Assembly: GCA_043228905.1 (NCBI GenBank) | Contig: JBHGNT010000012.1 | Coordinates: 5,084,001-5,148,000, forward strand | Length of the DNA stretch: 64,000 nt | DNA from: Azolla caroliniana | Lineage: Eukaryota > Polypodiophyta | Direction of reading: 5' to 3' | In this document: positions 1 through 11,545 of the stretch, piece by piece | How positions within the stretch are numbered: position 1 is the first letter of the stretch | Layout: the number at the start of each line of letters is the position of its first letter | The notes under the pieces: generated by a model | Seen by the model: the letters and a program-made list of their open reading frames with translations, nothing else | The model's database searches: none | What the model was told of the DNA's origin: nothing | Position numbers and translations under genes: made by a program

Positions 1-3000
1 TCGCATCCGGTGATACTCGGAGAACCGTACATTACAGCAGCACATATGGAGACGAAAGTGTTGGATAACGGTTCGGCATACGCACGCATGAAGAGCCAAG
101 ATGGGTGACACTCCGTCCAATTTCTAACGGTGCAACCGAACCATGAGCGCAACCGCGAGACCCTTGGCGGCGAAAGCCGAGGGGATTTTTAGAGAGGGCT
201 ATCAAGGTGTGGGGCCGCGATAGTCTGAACTCCCTAGAGACACCCCACACGTGTACCATAGGAAGGAAGCCCTATACTATAGATAGGAAATTTTGGTTCT
301 TCGACAATGGAGGCTATACGATAACCGGCATTAGCGGCCGGGAGAAGAAACAGGTAGAGGAACGTCTCAGGGCGTGCGGAGTCCTAGGCCCCAACGATGA
401 GATTGGTGGAGCCGTGGAGGCGGTCTCTTTCGACGACACCTTGGGGAAATTAAAGAAGGTGTTCAAAGAAGGCCTCATCGAAGACCAGACGATTTCGGTT
501 AATTCAGAAAAGATGTACGAAATCATCGCCGACTTTGGGGAGAGGGTCGAGTTGGATCGGATGGCCCATGTGCATATGAAGTACAAGACTGTGGACCAGA
601 AGGTGAGGCCAATTGCGGCACCCTTGCCGGAGGGTAGCGGGTTACGGATGAAAGGGGTCGCGTCGGACCCAAGTCTACGGGATCCGGTCAGCATAGGACA
701 CCGGTTCACCGACATAACGCTACAGGAGCTCAAGGTTGGTGGGGGTGGCTTTCTACTGCCGACGGAGGAGGAACAGTTTCGGGGAATGCTCGGGAGGCAC
801 GGGAAGGCCTTCACATCCTCGCCGGAAGAGATCGGGTGTGTGGACCCGATGGTCATTGAGCCGATGGTTATCTTTACAGTACCGCATGTGCCATGGAATC
901 TCAAACCGATTCCAATACCTAGAGCTCACATCCTGAAGTTGATGAAGCTGCTGAAGCAGAAGGTGGAGATGGGCATCCTCGAACCGTCGAGTGCCCCATA
1001 CTCGAATCGGTGGTTTACCGTGCCTAAGAAGAATGGCACGTTGCGCTTTATTTAGGACCTACAGCCGGTCAACAAGGTGACCATTTGGAACGCAGGGATC
1101 AGGCTGACCATTGATGAGTTCGCGGAGGCCTTCTCCGGAATGTCAATTTACTCGGTCAAAGATCTGTACTCGGGGTACGACCAATTCCAACTAGCTGTAG
1201 AAAGCAGATATATTACGATGATGCGGACTCCTCTCCGCCTAGTGTGGATGTGTACCGTTCCGCAAGGAGGGACAAACTCGGTAGCGCACATGGTGAATGC
1301 GATGAATAAGGTGCTAAGGGACTGCATCTCGGACATCACCATGCCTTTTTTGGATGACATTCCGATCAAGGGATGTCCAGTGGAGGATAAGGACGAAATG
1401 GTCGGACCAGACGGGTGTCAAAGATTCGTCTCAGACCACATTGGAGACTGCGAGAGGGTGCTACAGAAGCTCGAAGGCATGCGGCTCACCTTCTTCGGGG
1501 AGAAGTCGGCTTTCGGATAGTCGGAAATCATGGTCGTTGGACACCTGTGCGGGTTTTACGGATGGAAACCATCCCCGGCTAAGGTTGAAGCCATCTCCGC
1601 AACGAAGGAAGACAGGAGGTCGGTTATAGAAGTCCGGAGGTTCTTGGGAGCTTGCGCGTTCTACCACATTTGGATCTCGCATTACGCCCATATCGCGGAG
1701 CCACTCTACGGGTTGTTGAAGAAAGGGCGCAAGTTCAAGTGGAGCAGGGAGCATGCGGAGTTGGTCTGGAAAATGAAAGAAGCGCTTGCCGTGGCACCGA
1801 CACTCCGGAAAGCAGTCTACGATAAAAATGTTCCAATTTATGTAACCGTAGACACGAGTCCGACCGGGATCGGATGGGTGATCAACCAGGAGGATAAGAA
1901 TGACGCGAGGTTCCCCATCCGGTTTGGTGCGAAAGTACTTAGCGCACAACAGCGAGGATACGCCCAGGTTAAACGCGAACTCTTGGGTATCGTTTCCGCG
2001 GTCAAGGCGGACAGAGACTACATGATCGGGACAGAGGTAATAATAGAGACAGACTAATTACCAATTCTCGGCATGGTTTCCAGATGCGCGACACCAGACC
2101 TGGCAATGCTCAGGTGGATAGTGTACATCAAGTCCCTGAATCCGAAGATACGGCACATCTCCGGGAAAGACAACGCCATGGCCGACATGCTTTCAAGAGC
2201 AAGGTTTGAAGACGAAAACGGCATGGTTTCAGAGGAAGAGGAAGTCGGCGTGGACTTCTTCAAGACAACTTATGTGACGACGAGAAGAGGGAGCACCCCG
2301 ACGCTTAACGAGTTTGACAAGAGCGAGTACGAGGGGGAGTGGCTCCAGACCGGTGGGTTCCAGAGAACGATGGCGCCGGACGCGGCATGGACAAAGGAAG
2401 AGGCTTACTGGATCCGGAAGAAAGCGTACCGATTCTTCCTACGGGACGGGAGCATATGGAAGCACCCGAACAAGTGAGACAACGTCCCGCTCCGGGTGGT
2501 GGCGAGGAAGGAGGAGCAGGAAGCATTGTTGACGACATACCACAAGAGTCCTTGGGCCGGACACCGGAGGACATGGGCCACGTTCGAGAAGCTGAAGGAC
2601 ACGTAATGGTGGCCGAGACTATACCAGGACGTGCATCGGTTCATAACGACTTGTAAAAGCTATTAGATGCATTCCATAGTCCGACATCGGGACGAGCTGC
2701 ACCCGACTTACCCGCCGACCGTCCACTTCAAGTGGATGGTGGATCTGGTGACGATGCCGATGGGGGTAGGGCAGATGCGATACCTGGTGCTAGCGCGAGA
2801 GGATCTGACGAACCAGGTGGAGGGTTGAGCATTACCAAACAAGATGACCGCGGCCGTGTGCCGGTTCTTAATCGAGGAGGTGGTATGTCGGTCGGGTGCA
2901 TAGGGAAGATTGTAGCAGACCGTGGAGAACTGGATGCACAAGAGGCCGAAGAGTTGTTTTAATAGTTAGTGGTTAAACTTTCACTCACCACGGCGTACAA

Positions 3001-3673
3001 TCCGGAGGCAAACGGGAAGGTGGAACGCGGACATGGGCCAATCGTAAAGGCGTTGGTATGGGCCTGCGGAGGCCAAGTCGGGAATTGGCCACGACTCCTA
3101 GCCTACGCATTGTGGGCAGACCAAACTACGCACAGTTCAGTAACCGGGTTCATGCTGACAGAGCTGATGTATAGGTAGAAGCCGATCATGCCGATGGAGT
3201 GAACTATCTCGTTCTGGGCCGCGGTGGATTGGAGAGATGAGATAAGCCGGGAGGAGCTATTAGCGGCGCGAATCCAATAGCTTGAGCGAAGACCGGACGA
3301 CGTAGAACGAGCAATGGAGAAGTTGTGTGCATGAAGGACAACGAACAAGGGGCGATTCGACCGTACTCACCGACTACGACCAAAGAAAATTGAGGAAGGC
3401 GATTGAGTTCTGGTCTACGACAACAGCCTCGACAACCAGCACAAGGCAATGCGAAAGTTTGCGAGGAGGTGGTTCGGGCCTTACGCGGTGACAAGCGCCA
3501 ACGACAACAACACCTACCATCTCGCAGAGCTCGACGGAACGAAAATAGCTGTGCAGGTGGCTGGGAAGAGGATCAAGGCCTTCAAGAAGCGGCACGGGGA
3601 TGAACCGGACCCAGAGGGCATGGATGACGACGATGACTGGTTCGGAGTAGGTGGCGAACCGGAGAGCGAATGA
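1..3673 (+). pseudogene. Ty3/gypsy pol polyprotein, multiply interrupted
   Basis: Positions 1-108 read in frame 1 as the end of an aspartic-protease-like domain (ILGEPYI). From 207 the reading is frame 3: a linker, then RT with GILEPSSAPYSNRWF, DLYSGYDQFQLA and MPFLDDIPIKG (the catalytic DD). RNase H follows with VDTSPTGIGWV and ISGKDNAMADMLSRA. In-frame stops occur at 1053, 1518, 2055 and 2475, with no net shift between them. Integrase segments (WMVDLVTMPMGVGQ near 2,730; AYNPEANGKVERGH near 2,990) and a C-terminal RWFGPYAVTSAND block up to 3673 lie in other frames, so small indels are also present. It is non-functional as it stands. The family is Ty3/Metaviridae by domain order; the exact lineage was not resolved. 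Confidence 0.8.
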
Positions 3674-4365
3674 TAATCGCGGGTCGGTCTTCTCCGGCAT
3701 AGGTCTATTCTGGTGCATATTGGAGGATGCGCAGTTAGGTGGGGGCGGATGTCATGGAGAAAAATCTCCCTAGGAGGAATCAGTGATAGTGTGTGTGAAC
3801 CGGCCCTTACACACGGGCACATGTTTTGATGTATTTACATAGTTAAGTACAGGTCGGCGATGTAATTATCCTAGGAAGCACGAATTCGTTAAGTAGGGAA
3901 TCAAAGAGGATCTCTGTGTGAAAGGACAGAGAATAAAAGTGATGTAACAGTCTGTAACGGCTCTCTCTCCTTGTGCTATAAAAGGAGAGGAAAATGGGCT
4001 GAGTGGATATCGCGTTTTCGAGGACGAAGTGCTGTCAGACTGAAACCAAGCTCTTCTCCTCTGTTTTTCTTCATTCTCTGCAGGTTAGGAGGCTGCCTCT
4101 GTTTTTGTAGAAAGCCCGAGTGCTTCCGATAGAGGCTCCATCTCTTGTTGTCGTGTGCGGTGTGTGAGTTAGTGTCAGTGAGTTGGCACTTACCGGCTAG
4201 CCGGTTGTAATTTTGGTCATATATTCATATATACATATATACATTTGCCTTATTCATTGTTAGACCTTGTTTGTGAGTTCTCTGTGAATTTGTGTGCGCG
4301 GCTCGGCTGTGGTTTCGTAGTGCTGCTCCCCCTATTCGGTTATTCCCCGGTTCAGGGCCCCTGCG
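3674..4365 (+). repeat. 3' LTR of the left-edge gypsy element
   Basis: After the pol stop comes a short untranslated stretch, then an LTR beginning TGATAGTG at about 3783. It has a TATA box at 3976-3982 followed by a pyrimidine-rich leader. Its right border is not sharply defined because truncated copia sequence abuts it. No gene is seen in this interval. Confidence 0.6.
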
Positions 4366-5482
4366 GTCCCACCTTGGTTTCTCTTGCGCGTGCAGAATAA
4401 CACGACACCGGTCCTGGATTATATGCATCCCCAGTATCTGTCTCTCTGGACCCAAATCTTTAATTGAGAATGTCCATTTCAAAGCCTTCTTCAGATTTCC
4501 GATTTTGGTTCGGTCCAGTCCGACGATCAGCATGTCGTCGACATATAGCAGGAGTATCATGAAGTCTCCTCCGTTGAAATTCTTCACGAATACGCAGTGG
4601 TCAACTTGCGTCTTGTGGTACCCTTGGTCGGTCATGAAGGAGTCGAACTTCCGGTACCATTGCTAGGGAGCTTGCTTCAGACCGTATAAGCTCTTCTCTT
4701 CAACCGACACACCCTATGCTCCTTCCCTTCTCAAATCCTTCTGTTTGCTGCATGTAGATGTCTTCTTCGAGGTCGCCATGTAGGAATGCCATCTTGACAT
4801 CCAGTTGCTCTACCTCGAGGTCCATGCTTTCCATTATGCTCAACATCGTCCGGATCGATGTCATCTTTACTACCAGGGCAAAGATCTCGTCGAAATCCAC
4901 TCCTTTCTTCAGTTGAAAACACTTCACCACGATCCAAGCTTTGTACCTCGGTGGATTTCCGGCATCTCCCGGTTTCAGCTTGTACACCCACTTGTTCCGG
5001 AATGCCCTCTTTACTTTCAGCAATTCATTCAATTCGTATATGTGGTTCTCATGTAGGGAATCCATCTCGTCCTGCATGACACTCAACCACTTGCGGTTGT
5101 GGGTGTCTTTCTTTGCTTCTTCGAAGCTTTTCGGCTCCCCTTAATCGGTGAGCAATACGTGCTCTCCATCCGGAAATCTCTGGGGGGCTCTTCTCTCTCT
5201 GAGAGGGTATTTCTGGCCTTGTTCTTCAACTACCAATTCCTCCATTTGTTCTTCATCCGAATCCGATTCAGGGTATTGACCAGTTTCGGTTGTCTGCTTC
5301 TTCTTCGGTCAGTCCGGTTCTTTTTCCGGATCCAACTGGTTCATCATGATCTTCGGCTCACATCCGGTTTCCGACCGTATGTATTCTTGCATCTTCTGAT
5401 CGATCTCTGTCGATTGACCCGGAGTGCACTATCTTCCTCTCTGACTCCCAGTCGGCAATAATCTTGTCTTCAATGAAGGCTA
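4365..5482 (-). pseudogene. copia H pol fragment: integrase C-terminus and reverse transcriptase
   Basis: Read on the minus strand, this begins with an integrase C-terminal piece (DKIIADWESE near 5,450), an acidic linker, then RT. Visible RT motifs are NKWVYKLKPGDAGNPPRYKA, MDLEVEQLDVKMAFLHGDL and LLLYVDDMLIVG (YVDD catalytic motif near 4,545). The match to copies A and B continues to a QEK motif near 4,370 and then stops. Several frame breaks separate the linker from RT and interrupt the region near 4,690, so no complete protein is possible. Confidence 0.8.
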
Positions 5483-5487
5483 TGTCT
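4365..5487 (-). mobile_element. Ty1/copia element H, left (3') part
   Basis: This is the RT half of a minus-strand copia element whose gag-integrase half lies at 11,541-13,838. The two parts join across element G, which is bracketed by the 5-bp TSD TGTCT (5483-5487 and 11541-11545). The 3' end of H, including the end of RT, RNase H and the 3' LTR, is missing at about 4365. Confidence 0.8.
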
Positions 5488-5764
5488 TGTTGAGAGACAA
5501 GCTCAACATCGGCCGGATCGGCTGAAGAAGCCAAGGACCGGATCGGTTGGGACCGATCGGTTAGGCCGAGTGCGTAAACCGGGAGGTCGTTAGGAAAGAT
5601 ATTCCATGAGGAATATATTTGGGAGTTAGTGTAGGAGCTCTTAATGAGCATTGAAGTACTTTCAGTACTTCTGTCAGTCCTTCTAGGACTTGTATAAAAG
5701 TGTTCATTAAACACACATTTGTATAGAGAGTGGTGAATAGAGATTGTGTACTTCTGTTATATTT
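5488..5764 (+). repeat. partial extra LTR at 5' end of G
   Basis: It matches the first 277 bp of the G LTR, then breaks off in a T-rich stretch where the next LTR begins with TGTTGAG. It lacks the 60-bp insertion of the neighbouring full LTR, as does the 3' LTR. Confidence 0.8.
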
Positions 5765-6221
5765 TGTTGAGAGACAAGCTCAACATCGGCCGGATTGGCT
5801 GAAGAAGCCGAGGACCGGATCGGTTGGGACCGATCGGTTAGGCCGAGTGCGTAAACCGGTACGCAGACTGGTGCGTAGGTAGGGCCGGATTGGTGCGGAA
5901 ACCGGGAGGCCGTTAAGAAAGATATTCCGTGAGGAATATATTTGGGAGTTAGTGTAGGAGCTCACAATGAGCATTGAAGTACTGTCAGTACTTCTGTCAG
6001 TCCTTCTAGGACTTGTATAAAACTGTTCATTGAACACACATATGCATAGAGTGTGGTGTATAGAGATTGTTTTTTTTTGTTGAATATAGTTCTTGTGTTC
6101 TCTCTCTCTCACCGTCTCTGTCTCTCCCGAGTATACTGCGTAAGCTCAAGCTCTCCATTAAACCTGAGTGTTCTTCCTTCTGTTCGGTCTTCATACTTGC
6201 TTCCGCATGCTACTTTCTACA
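5765..6221 (+). repeat. 5' LTR of element G
   Basis: 457 bp, TGTTGAG to TTTCTACA, directly followed by the primer-binding site. It contains a TATAAAA box at 6016-6022 and a CT-rich leader. Confidence 0.85.
6016..6022 (+). promoter_or_regulatory. LTR TATA box of element G
   Basis: TATAAAA lies about 250 bp into the full 5' LTR and 278 bp before the gag ATG. It is a probable Pol II promoter, inferred from position. Confidence 0.5.
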
Positions 6222-6235
6222 TGGTATCAGAGTGC
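6222..6235 (+). other. primer-binding site of element G
   Basis: TGGTATCAGAGTGC is immediately next to the 5' LTR and matches the usual plant copia primer site complementary to initiator tRNA-Met. Confidence 0.85.
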
Positions 6236-6293
6236 GAGGGTTGAGAACCTCTCTGCAGCCGACACAACTTGACGAAGAAGAACAAGAAGAACG

Positions 6294-9200
6294 ATGGATA
6301 GAGGCATGGTGAGCTCGCTTCCTATAGAGAAGCTCGACAGAACCAACTACGCGTCTTGGTACTACAAGATGCACCAGTACCTACTCGGGCACGGCTACTG
6401 GAGTTATGTCGAAGGAGCTAATGACGCGGCACCCGAATCGACACACAGAGACTTCCCGTCGTGGGAGCAATCGGCGAGCAGGGTATTATACTGCTTTGCG
6501 TCGTGTGTGGGCGAACAACTATTGAGCTATGTTCGGGATGCAAAGACGCTGAAGAGTGCGTGGGAAAATCTGAAGAAGATTTTCGCCGCGAGCACTACAG
6601 CCAGGAAGCTTCAGCTCCGACAGGAGTTGAGCAACCTACGACAACGCGACTTGTCAGTGGTGGACTATACCTCGAAGATCAAGGATATTTGCAACTCCCT
6701 CGCCTCCATAGAGGTGAACATCGAGGAGAGTGAGATGGTCCAAATCTGTCTCAGAGGTTTGGCGTTGAAGTTCGGAGTGTTCCGAATGGCTGTGTGTACC
6801 CGGGAGAATACGCCGTCCTTTTTCAACTTACAGTCAATGCTCCTGGTAGAGGAGAACCACGCGGGTGCGTCTACAAGCACGCACACCGACAACAGAATGC
6901 TGTACACGAAGGGAGATAGGCCCCGTGGACGTGGAGGACGAGGCGAGTCGGCGCGCAATGGAGGCGGCCGATGAGATCAAGGAAGAAGGCACCGAAGTGA
7001 TGCCGACAACAACTCTGGACCCTCCGGAAACAGGAGGAGTCGAAGCGATGAGAACCGGCAAGGGAAGGCCATTGCGGAGTGCTGGTACTGTGGCAAGAAA
7101 GGCCACAGGGAAAGTGAATGTTGGAAGAAGCGCGCCGATTCGGAGAGAACCGGTTCCGGAAACGGCTCCGGACATACCGACAAGGGAAATCGGCAGCGAT
7201 CGCACTACGCCGAAGACTCCGGGAGAGCCGGAGAAGGGTCTGCCTTCGTGACGAGACACAAAGCAAACTCAATGAAACGAACCACCCCGAGATCGGACGA
7301 GGTTTGGTACGTAGACTCCGGCGCGTCAAACCACATGACGAGCCATAAGGAGTGGTTCTCGTACCTTGAAAAACCCAATACAACCTGGAGTAGTCGCAAC
7401 TGGAGACGACACTCCGCATCCGATCGCGAATGTCGGAGAAGTTCCCCTTAGCCATGTCGGGCAGAAAGGGAAACTCATGAACGTGCTGCACGTTCCGACA
7501 ATCACGAAGAACTTGGTCTCGGTCGGACAGGTTGTCGACCAAGGGAAGGGATGGAGGTTCGGTTTACACACCTCGGGTGCTTCATTGAGGAAGAAGGCCG
7601 TGTGATTGTGCAAAGCGCAGAGACGGGAGGATGTTCATCCTCGACTCCACTGACGGCGGCACCGCAATGTTCGCGAAGGGACAAAAAGCCGAGTCGGACA
7701 TCGACTTGTGGCACAAGCGGATAGGCTACGTCAACTACCAGCGGCTTCAAGATCTGCAATCGAAACAGGTAGTGTTCGGATTGCCCAAGTTTAGTGGCCG
7801 AAAGGGACAAATTTGTGAAGCCTGCTAGCTCGGGAAGCAACACCGACTTCCTTTCCCCAACGAGCGAAACCGGAGCTAGAACAAGCTCGACCTTATACAC
7901 TCCGATGTGTGGGGGCTGGCACAAAACGTTAGTCTTGGCGGGAGCCGAGACTTCATCTCCTTCATCGACGACCACACGCGGCACACGTGGATCTACCTCA
8001 TTGAAGGGAAGAGCGAAGTCTTCGACTGTTTCCGGGACCTCAAAGGGTTCGTGGAAACGGAAACGGGACGAAAGATCAAGTGCCTGCGGTCGGATGGCGG
8101 GAAAGAGTACTTTTCTGGTCAATTCAACGGTTATCTACAACAAATGGGAATTCGGCGCGAATTCAGTTGTAGATACACGCCGGAGCAGAACGGCGTGGGC
8201 GAGAGAAAGAATCGGTCAGTTGTGGAAGCGGCACGGGCAATGCTGGAGGAGAAGAGCTTGCCCAAGTTCTACTGGGCCGAGGTGGTAAGGACCGCGGTAT
8301 ACATCCAGAACCGGATTGGAGACAAAGTGTCGGTGCACAAGCTATATTTCGGAACGAAGCCAAACTTGCGACACTTGAGGGTGTTCGGTAGCATTGCGTA
8401 TGTGCATTTACCGAAGGAGAAAAGGAGGAAGCTGGACGCAAAGGCCGAGAAATGCATCTTGGTCGGTTACTCGGACGAGCAGAAGGGTTATAAGTGCTAT
8501 AACCCTCGCACCAAACAAGCGCGTGTTAGCCGCGATGCTGTGTTTGACGAGTCCGCGTCCTAGTACCAGCCCCCGACTCCGAACCCCGACTCCAATCCGA
8601 GTTCTGACGATGAGGTCAGCGAGGCCGAGATGCCTCCGGATGAGCCCGAAATCGAGACCCGTGAAGAGAGTCCGATTTCGCTCCGTTTAGGTGGACCGAT
8701 TGGACGACTGAGTCGGTACGACCAGTTCGATGAAGAGCCGGCGAGTAGTGGAGACTCGGCCGTGCATTCCCCGTGCAGGAAGCCGAGGAGACGGCTTACG
8801 CGCAAAGAAAAAGGGAAGAAGAAGGTGTCGGATTTCGGCACGGATAGGAACGAGTTAGACCGACGTGAGTCTGACTCCGAGGGAACCGGTGACGGGTCTT
8901 TAAAGGTGAAGTCTGCGTCGACTGAGAAGGCCTCGACATCGGCTAATGCGAGGTTACGCCGATCTACTCGCCAGAAGAATCCTGTTTTGCGGTTCGGATA
9001 CAACGAGTACATGGCGCATCATTATGCGTACATAACCCGTGTAGCGGAAGTGCGTGAGCCGGAGAGCTATGCAGAAGCAGCTAAAGACGCGAATTGGCGC
9101 GCCGCGATGGAGGAAGAGATGCACGCATTGGCGGAGAATGAGACCTGGGACCTGGTTGACGCACCAAGAGGGGTAAAACCGATCGGGTGTAGGTGGGTGT

Positions 9201-11155
9201 ACAAGGTCAAGTACAACACCGATGGCTCCGTTAACCGGTACAAGGCTCGGCTAGTGGCAAAGGGCTACGCGCAGAAACACGGCATCGACTACGATGAGAC
9301 GTTTGCACCGGTTGCGAAAATGACGACCGTCCGTGTTTTGCTCGCAGTAGTTGCGGCGAAGGGGTGGCACTTACATCAGATGGATGTAAAGAATGCGTTC
9401 CTACAAGGTGACCTTGAGGAACAGGTGTACATGGTACAACCCCCTGGATTTCACTCCGGAACCAACTCCTTGGCAGTATGCCGACTGAAGAAGTCCCTTT
9501 ACGGACTGAAGCAAGCCCCGTGTGTCTGGAACGCGAAGATCACGCAACAATTGCGTCGGATGGGCTTCATGACGACAAAATCGGACTCTTCCCTGTTCAT
9601 CTAGAAAGGTCGACTCGGACCGGTTAGTATTTTACTGTATGTTGATGACTTGGTCGTCACCGGTGCCGACCTAGGTGAAATCGACCGCGTGAAGCTTCAG
9701 CTTGCGGCATCGTTCGACATGAAGGATCTGGGGGACCTTCATTACTTCCTCGGGATCGAAGTGATCCGTACCCCCGAAGGCATATTGATCAGCCAAAGTC
9801 ATTACGTGCTGGGTATGCTCTTCAAATTCGGGATGGCCGACTGTAAATCCGTCTCGACTCCTCTGGACAGAACCGTCAAGCATTGTCCCGATACAGGAAA
9901 GGTATGCGACCCGACGAGGTTCCGACAAATTGTCAGAAGCCTCATATACTTGACCATCACCCGACCCAACTTCAGTTATCCGGTCGGGGTGATCAGTCAG
10001 TTCATGGCGCGACCTACCGAGGAGCACCTTCAGTGTGCGCGACGCATACTTCGGTATGTCAACGGCACTAAGGACCGGGGACTGCTATATCGGACTGGTG
10101 CAGTTGCGCAGTTAGTCGGCTACACCGATGTTGATTGGGCTGGCAACACCGCCGATCGCCGATCCACGTCTGGATACGCGTTCTCCCTCGGGAGTGCCGC
10201 GATCGCGTGGAGCAGTAAGAAGCAGCCGACAGTTGCGCTGTCGAGCACCGAAGCTGAGTACCGAGGAGCGGCTGTCGCGACATGCGAAGCCGCTTCAGCC
10301 ATATGGTTGAAGCGGCTACTTAAGGACCTGCAAGAGGAGATGTCCGATCCAACGACGATCTACTGCGACAACCTTAGCAACATCCAACTCGCGAAGAACC
10401 CTGTCTTCCACGCACGGACCAAGCACATTGAGGTGCACTACCATTTCGTCCGTGAGCGTGTCCTTTTCGGTGAAGTCGAACTTCAGTACGTTTCGACGGA
10501 TCGGCAGGCTGCCGACATCTTCACCAAGCCTCTTGGTTTGGACAAGTTGCGGAAATTCTCAGGTGCACTCGGATTGCATCAGCTTGACGTGCCGAACTTG
10601 AGGGGGAGAACAGTCCTGAACGACCAAGCAAAGCAGCAGGAAAGGAGCGGAGACCGCGACACCGAGTCGGTTGACTCGGGTGTTGACTCGGTTGATGAGT
10701 TCGACTTCGGATCGGCTGAAGAAGCCGAGGGCGGACCTGCGGAAAAGTTCGGAAGAGGACAGAAGGGGAGCAACTGAAGGAGAGAGCCGAAGCCAACCAC
10801 GCATGGGGGAGATGACGCCATCGAGGGCGAGAAGACCGAAGACGAGTTGGAGACAACCAACTCGGACGAGAGCGAAAACCGATCGGAGGTAGCCGAGTCG
10901 GTTCGGATGTTTGAGTCAGACACGTTGAATCAACAGAGGCCCAAGCGGAAGAAAAGGCAGCAGAAGAAGTGTCGACACCGCAACAACAGAAGAGCTGATA
11001 AGGGCCGCATGAGCAGACAAGCCGACCGGAAGGGTCGAAGTGCGCGGAGTCGAACAGGTCGAGGAGCGCGAGCGAGGCGTGAAGCCAGGAGGAACCGGAG
11101 CTGTGAGCCCGAGGATCTCGAAGAGCCTCGAGTTGAGCTTGAGGGGGAGTGTTGA
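6294..11155 (+). pseudogene. copia G gag-pol polyprotein, interrupted
   Basis: The start ATG at 6294 opens MDRGMVSSLPIEKLDR. Domains in order: gag (6294-6974), CCHC knuckle CWYCGKKGHRESEC near 7,085, protease WYVDSGASNHMT near 7,310, GAG-pre-integrase LWHKRIGYVNYQRL near 7,710, integrase FIDDHTRHTWIYL and CLRSDGGKEYF near 8,090, RT with [18 protein letters not shown] near 9,390 and YVDD near 9,640, and RNase H with STEAEYRGAAVA near 10,250. Breaks: TGA at 6972, a shift near 7,380-7,450, another near 7,600, and TAG codons at 7826, 8561 and 9602. After RNase H the reading stays open to 10777 and related charged sequence continues to the LTR. Homologous to D and C. Confidence 0.85.
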
Positions 11156-11540
11156 GAGACAAGCTCAACATTGGCCGGATCGGCTGAAGAAGCCGAGGAC
11201 CGGATCGGTTAGGCCGAGTGCGTAAACCGGGAAGTCGTTAGGAAAGATACTCCGTGAGGAATATATTTGGGAGTTAGTGTAGGAGCTCTTAATGAGCATT
11301 GAAGTACTTTCAGTACTTCTGTCAGTCCTTCTAGGACTTGTATAAAAGTGTTCATTGAACACACATTTGTATAGAGAGTGGTGAATAGAGATTGTGTACT
11401 TCTATCATATTTTTTGTGTCCTCTCTCTCACTCTCTCTGTCTCTCCCGCGTATACCGTGTAAGCTCAAGCTCTCCATTGAACCTGAGTTTCCTTCCTTCT
11501 GTTTGGTCTTCATACTTGCTTCCGCACGTTATTTTCTACA
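11150..11540 (+). repeat. 3' LTR of element G
   Basis: 391 bp, preceded by the purine tract GAGGGGGAG and followed by the TSD TGTCT. It is shorter than the 5' LTR because it lacks about 60 bp near position 80 of the LTR. Confidence 0.85.
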
Positions 11541-11545
11541 TGTCT

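Larger units (their letters stand above)
1..4365 (+). mobile_element. Ty3/gypsy retrotransposon, decayed, 5' part outside window
   Basis: A plus-strand gypsy element runs in from the left edge. The protease tail, RT, RNase H and integrase lie in order and end at 3673, followed by a purine-rich stretch near 3,765-3,782 and one LTR. The LTR starts about 3783, has a TATAAAAGG box at 3976, and ends somewhere between 4330 and 4365, where minus-strand copia sequence begins. No second LTR is present, so its insertion age cannot be read here. Confidence 0.8.
5488..11540 (+). mobile_element. Ty1/copia element G with duplicated partial 5' LTR
   Basis: A plus-strand element is flanked by TGTCT duplications (5483-5487, 11541-11545). 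At the 5' end a truncated LTR (5488-5764) is followed directly by a full LTR (5765-6221). The primer site TGGTATCAGAG begins at 6222, the purine tract is 11137-11149, and the 3' LTR is 11150-11540. The LTR type matches element D (TGTTGAGAGACAAGCTC start). The 5' LTR carries about 60 bp absent from the other two copies. Confidence 0.85.

Noticed and set aside
1-3673. Left-edge pol as a plant pararetrovirus (caulimovirus)
   Set aside because: RT/RNase H is followed by an integrase and an LTR, and no movement or coat protein is seen. This is a Ty3/gypsy retrotransposon.
6865-7542. Numerous overlapping plus and minus ORFs over copia G gag and protease
   Set aside because: These are shadow frames of a GC-rich coding region; only the frame carrying gag, knuckle and protease motifs was kept.
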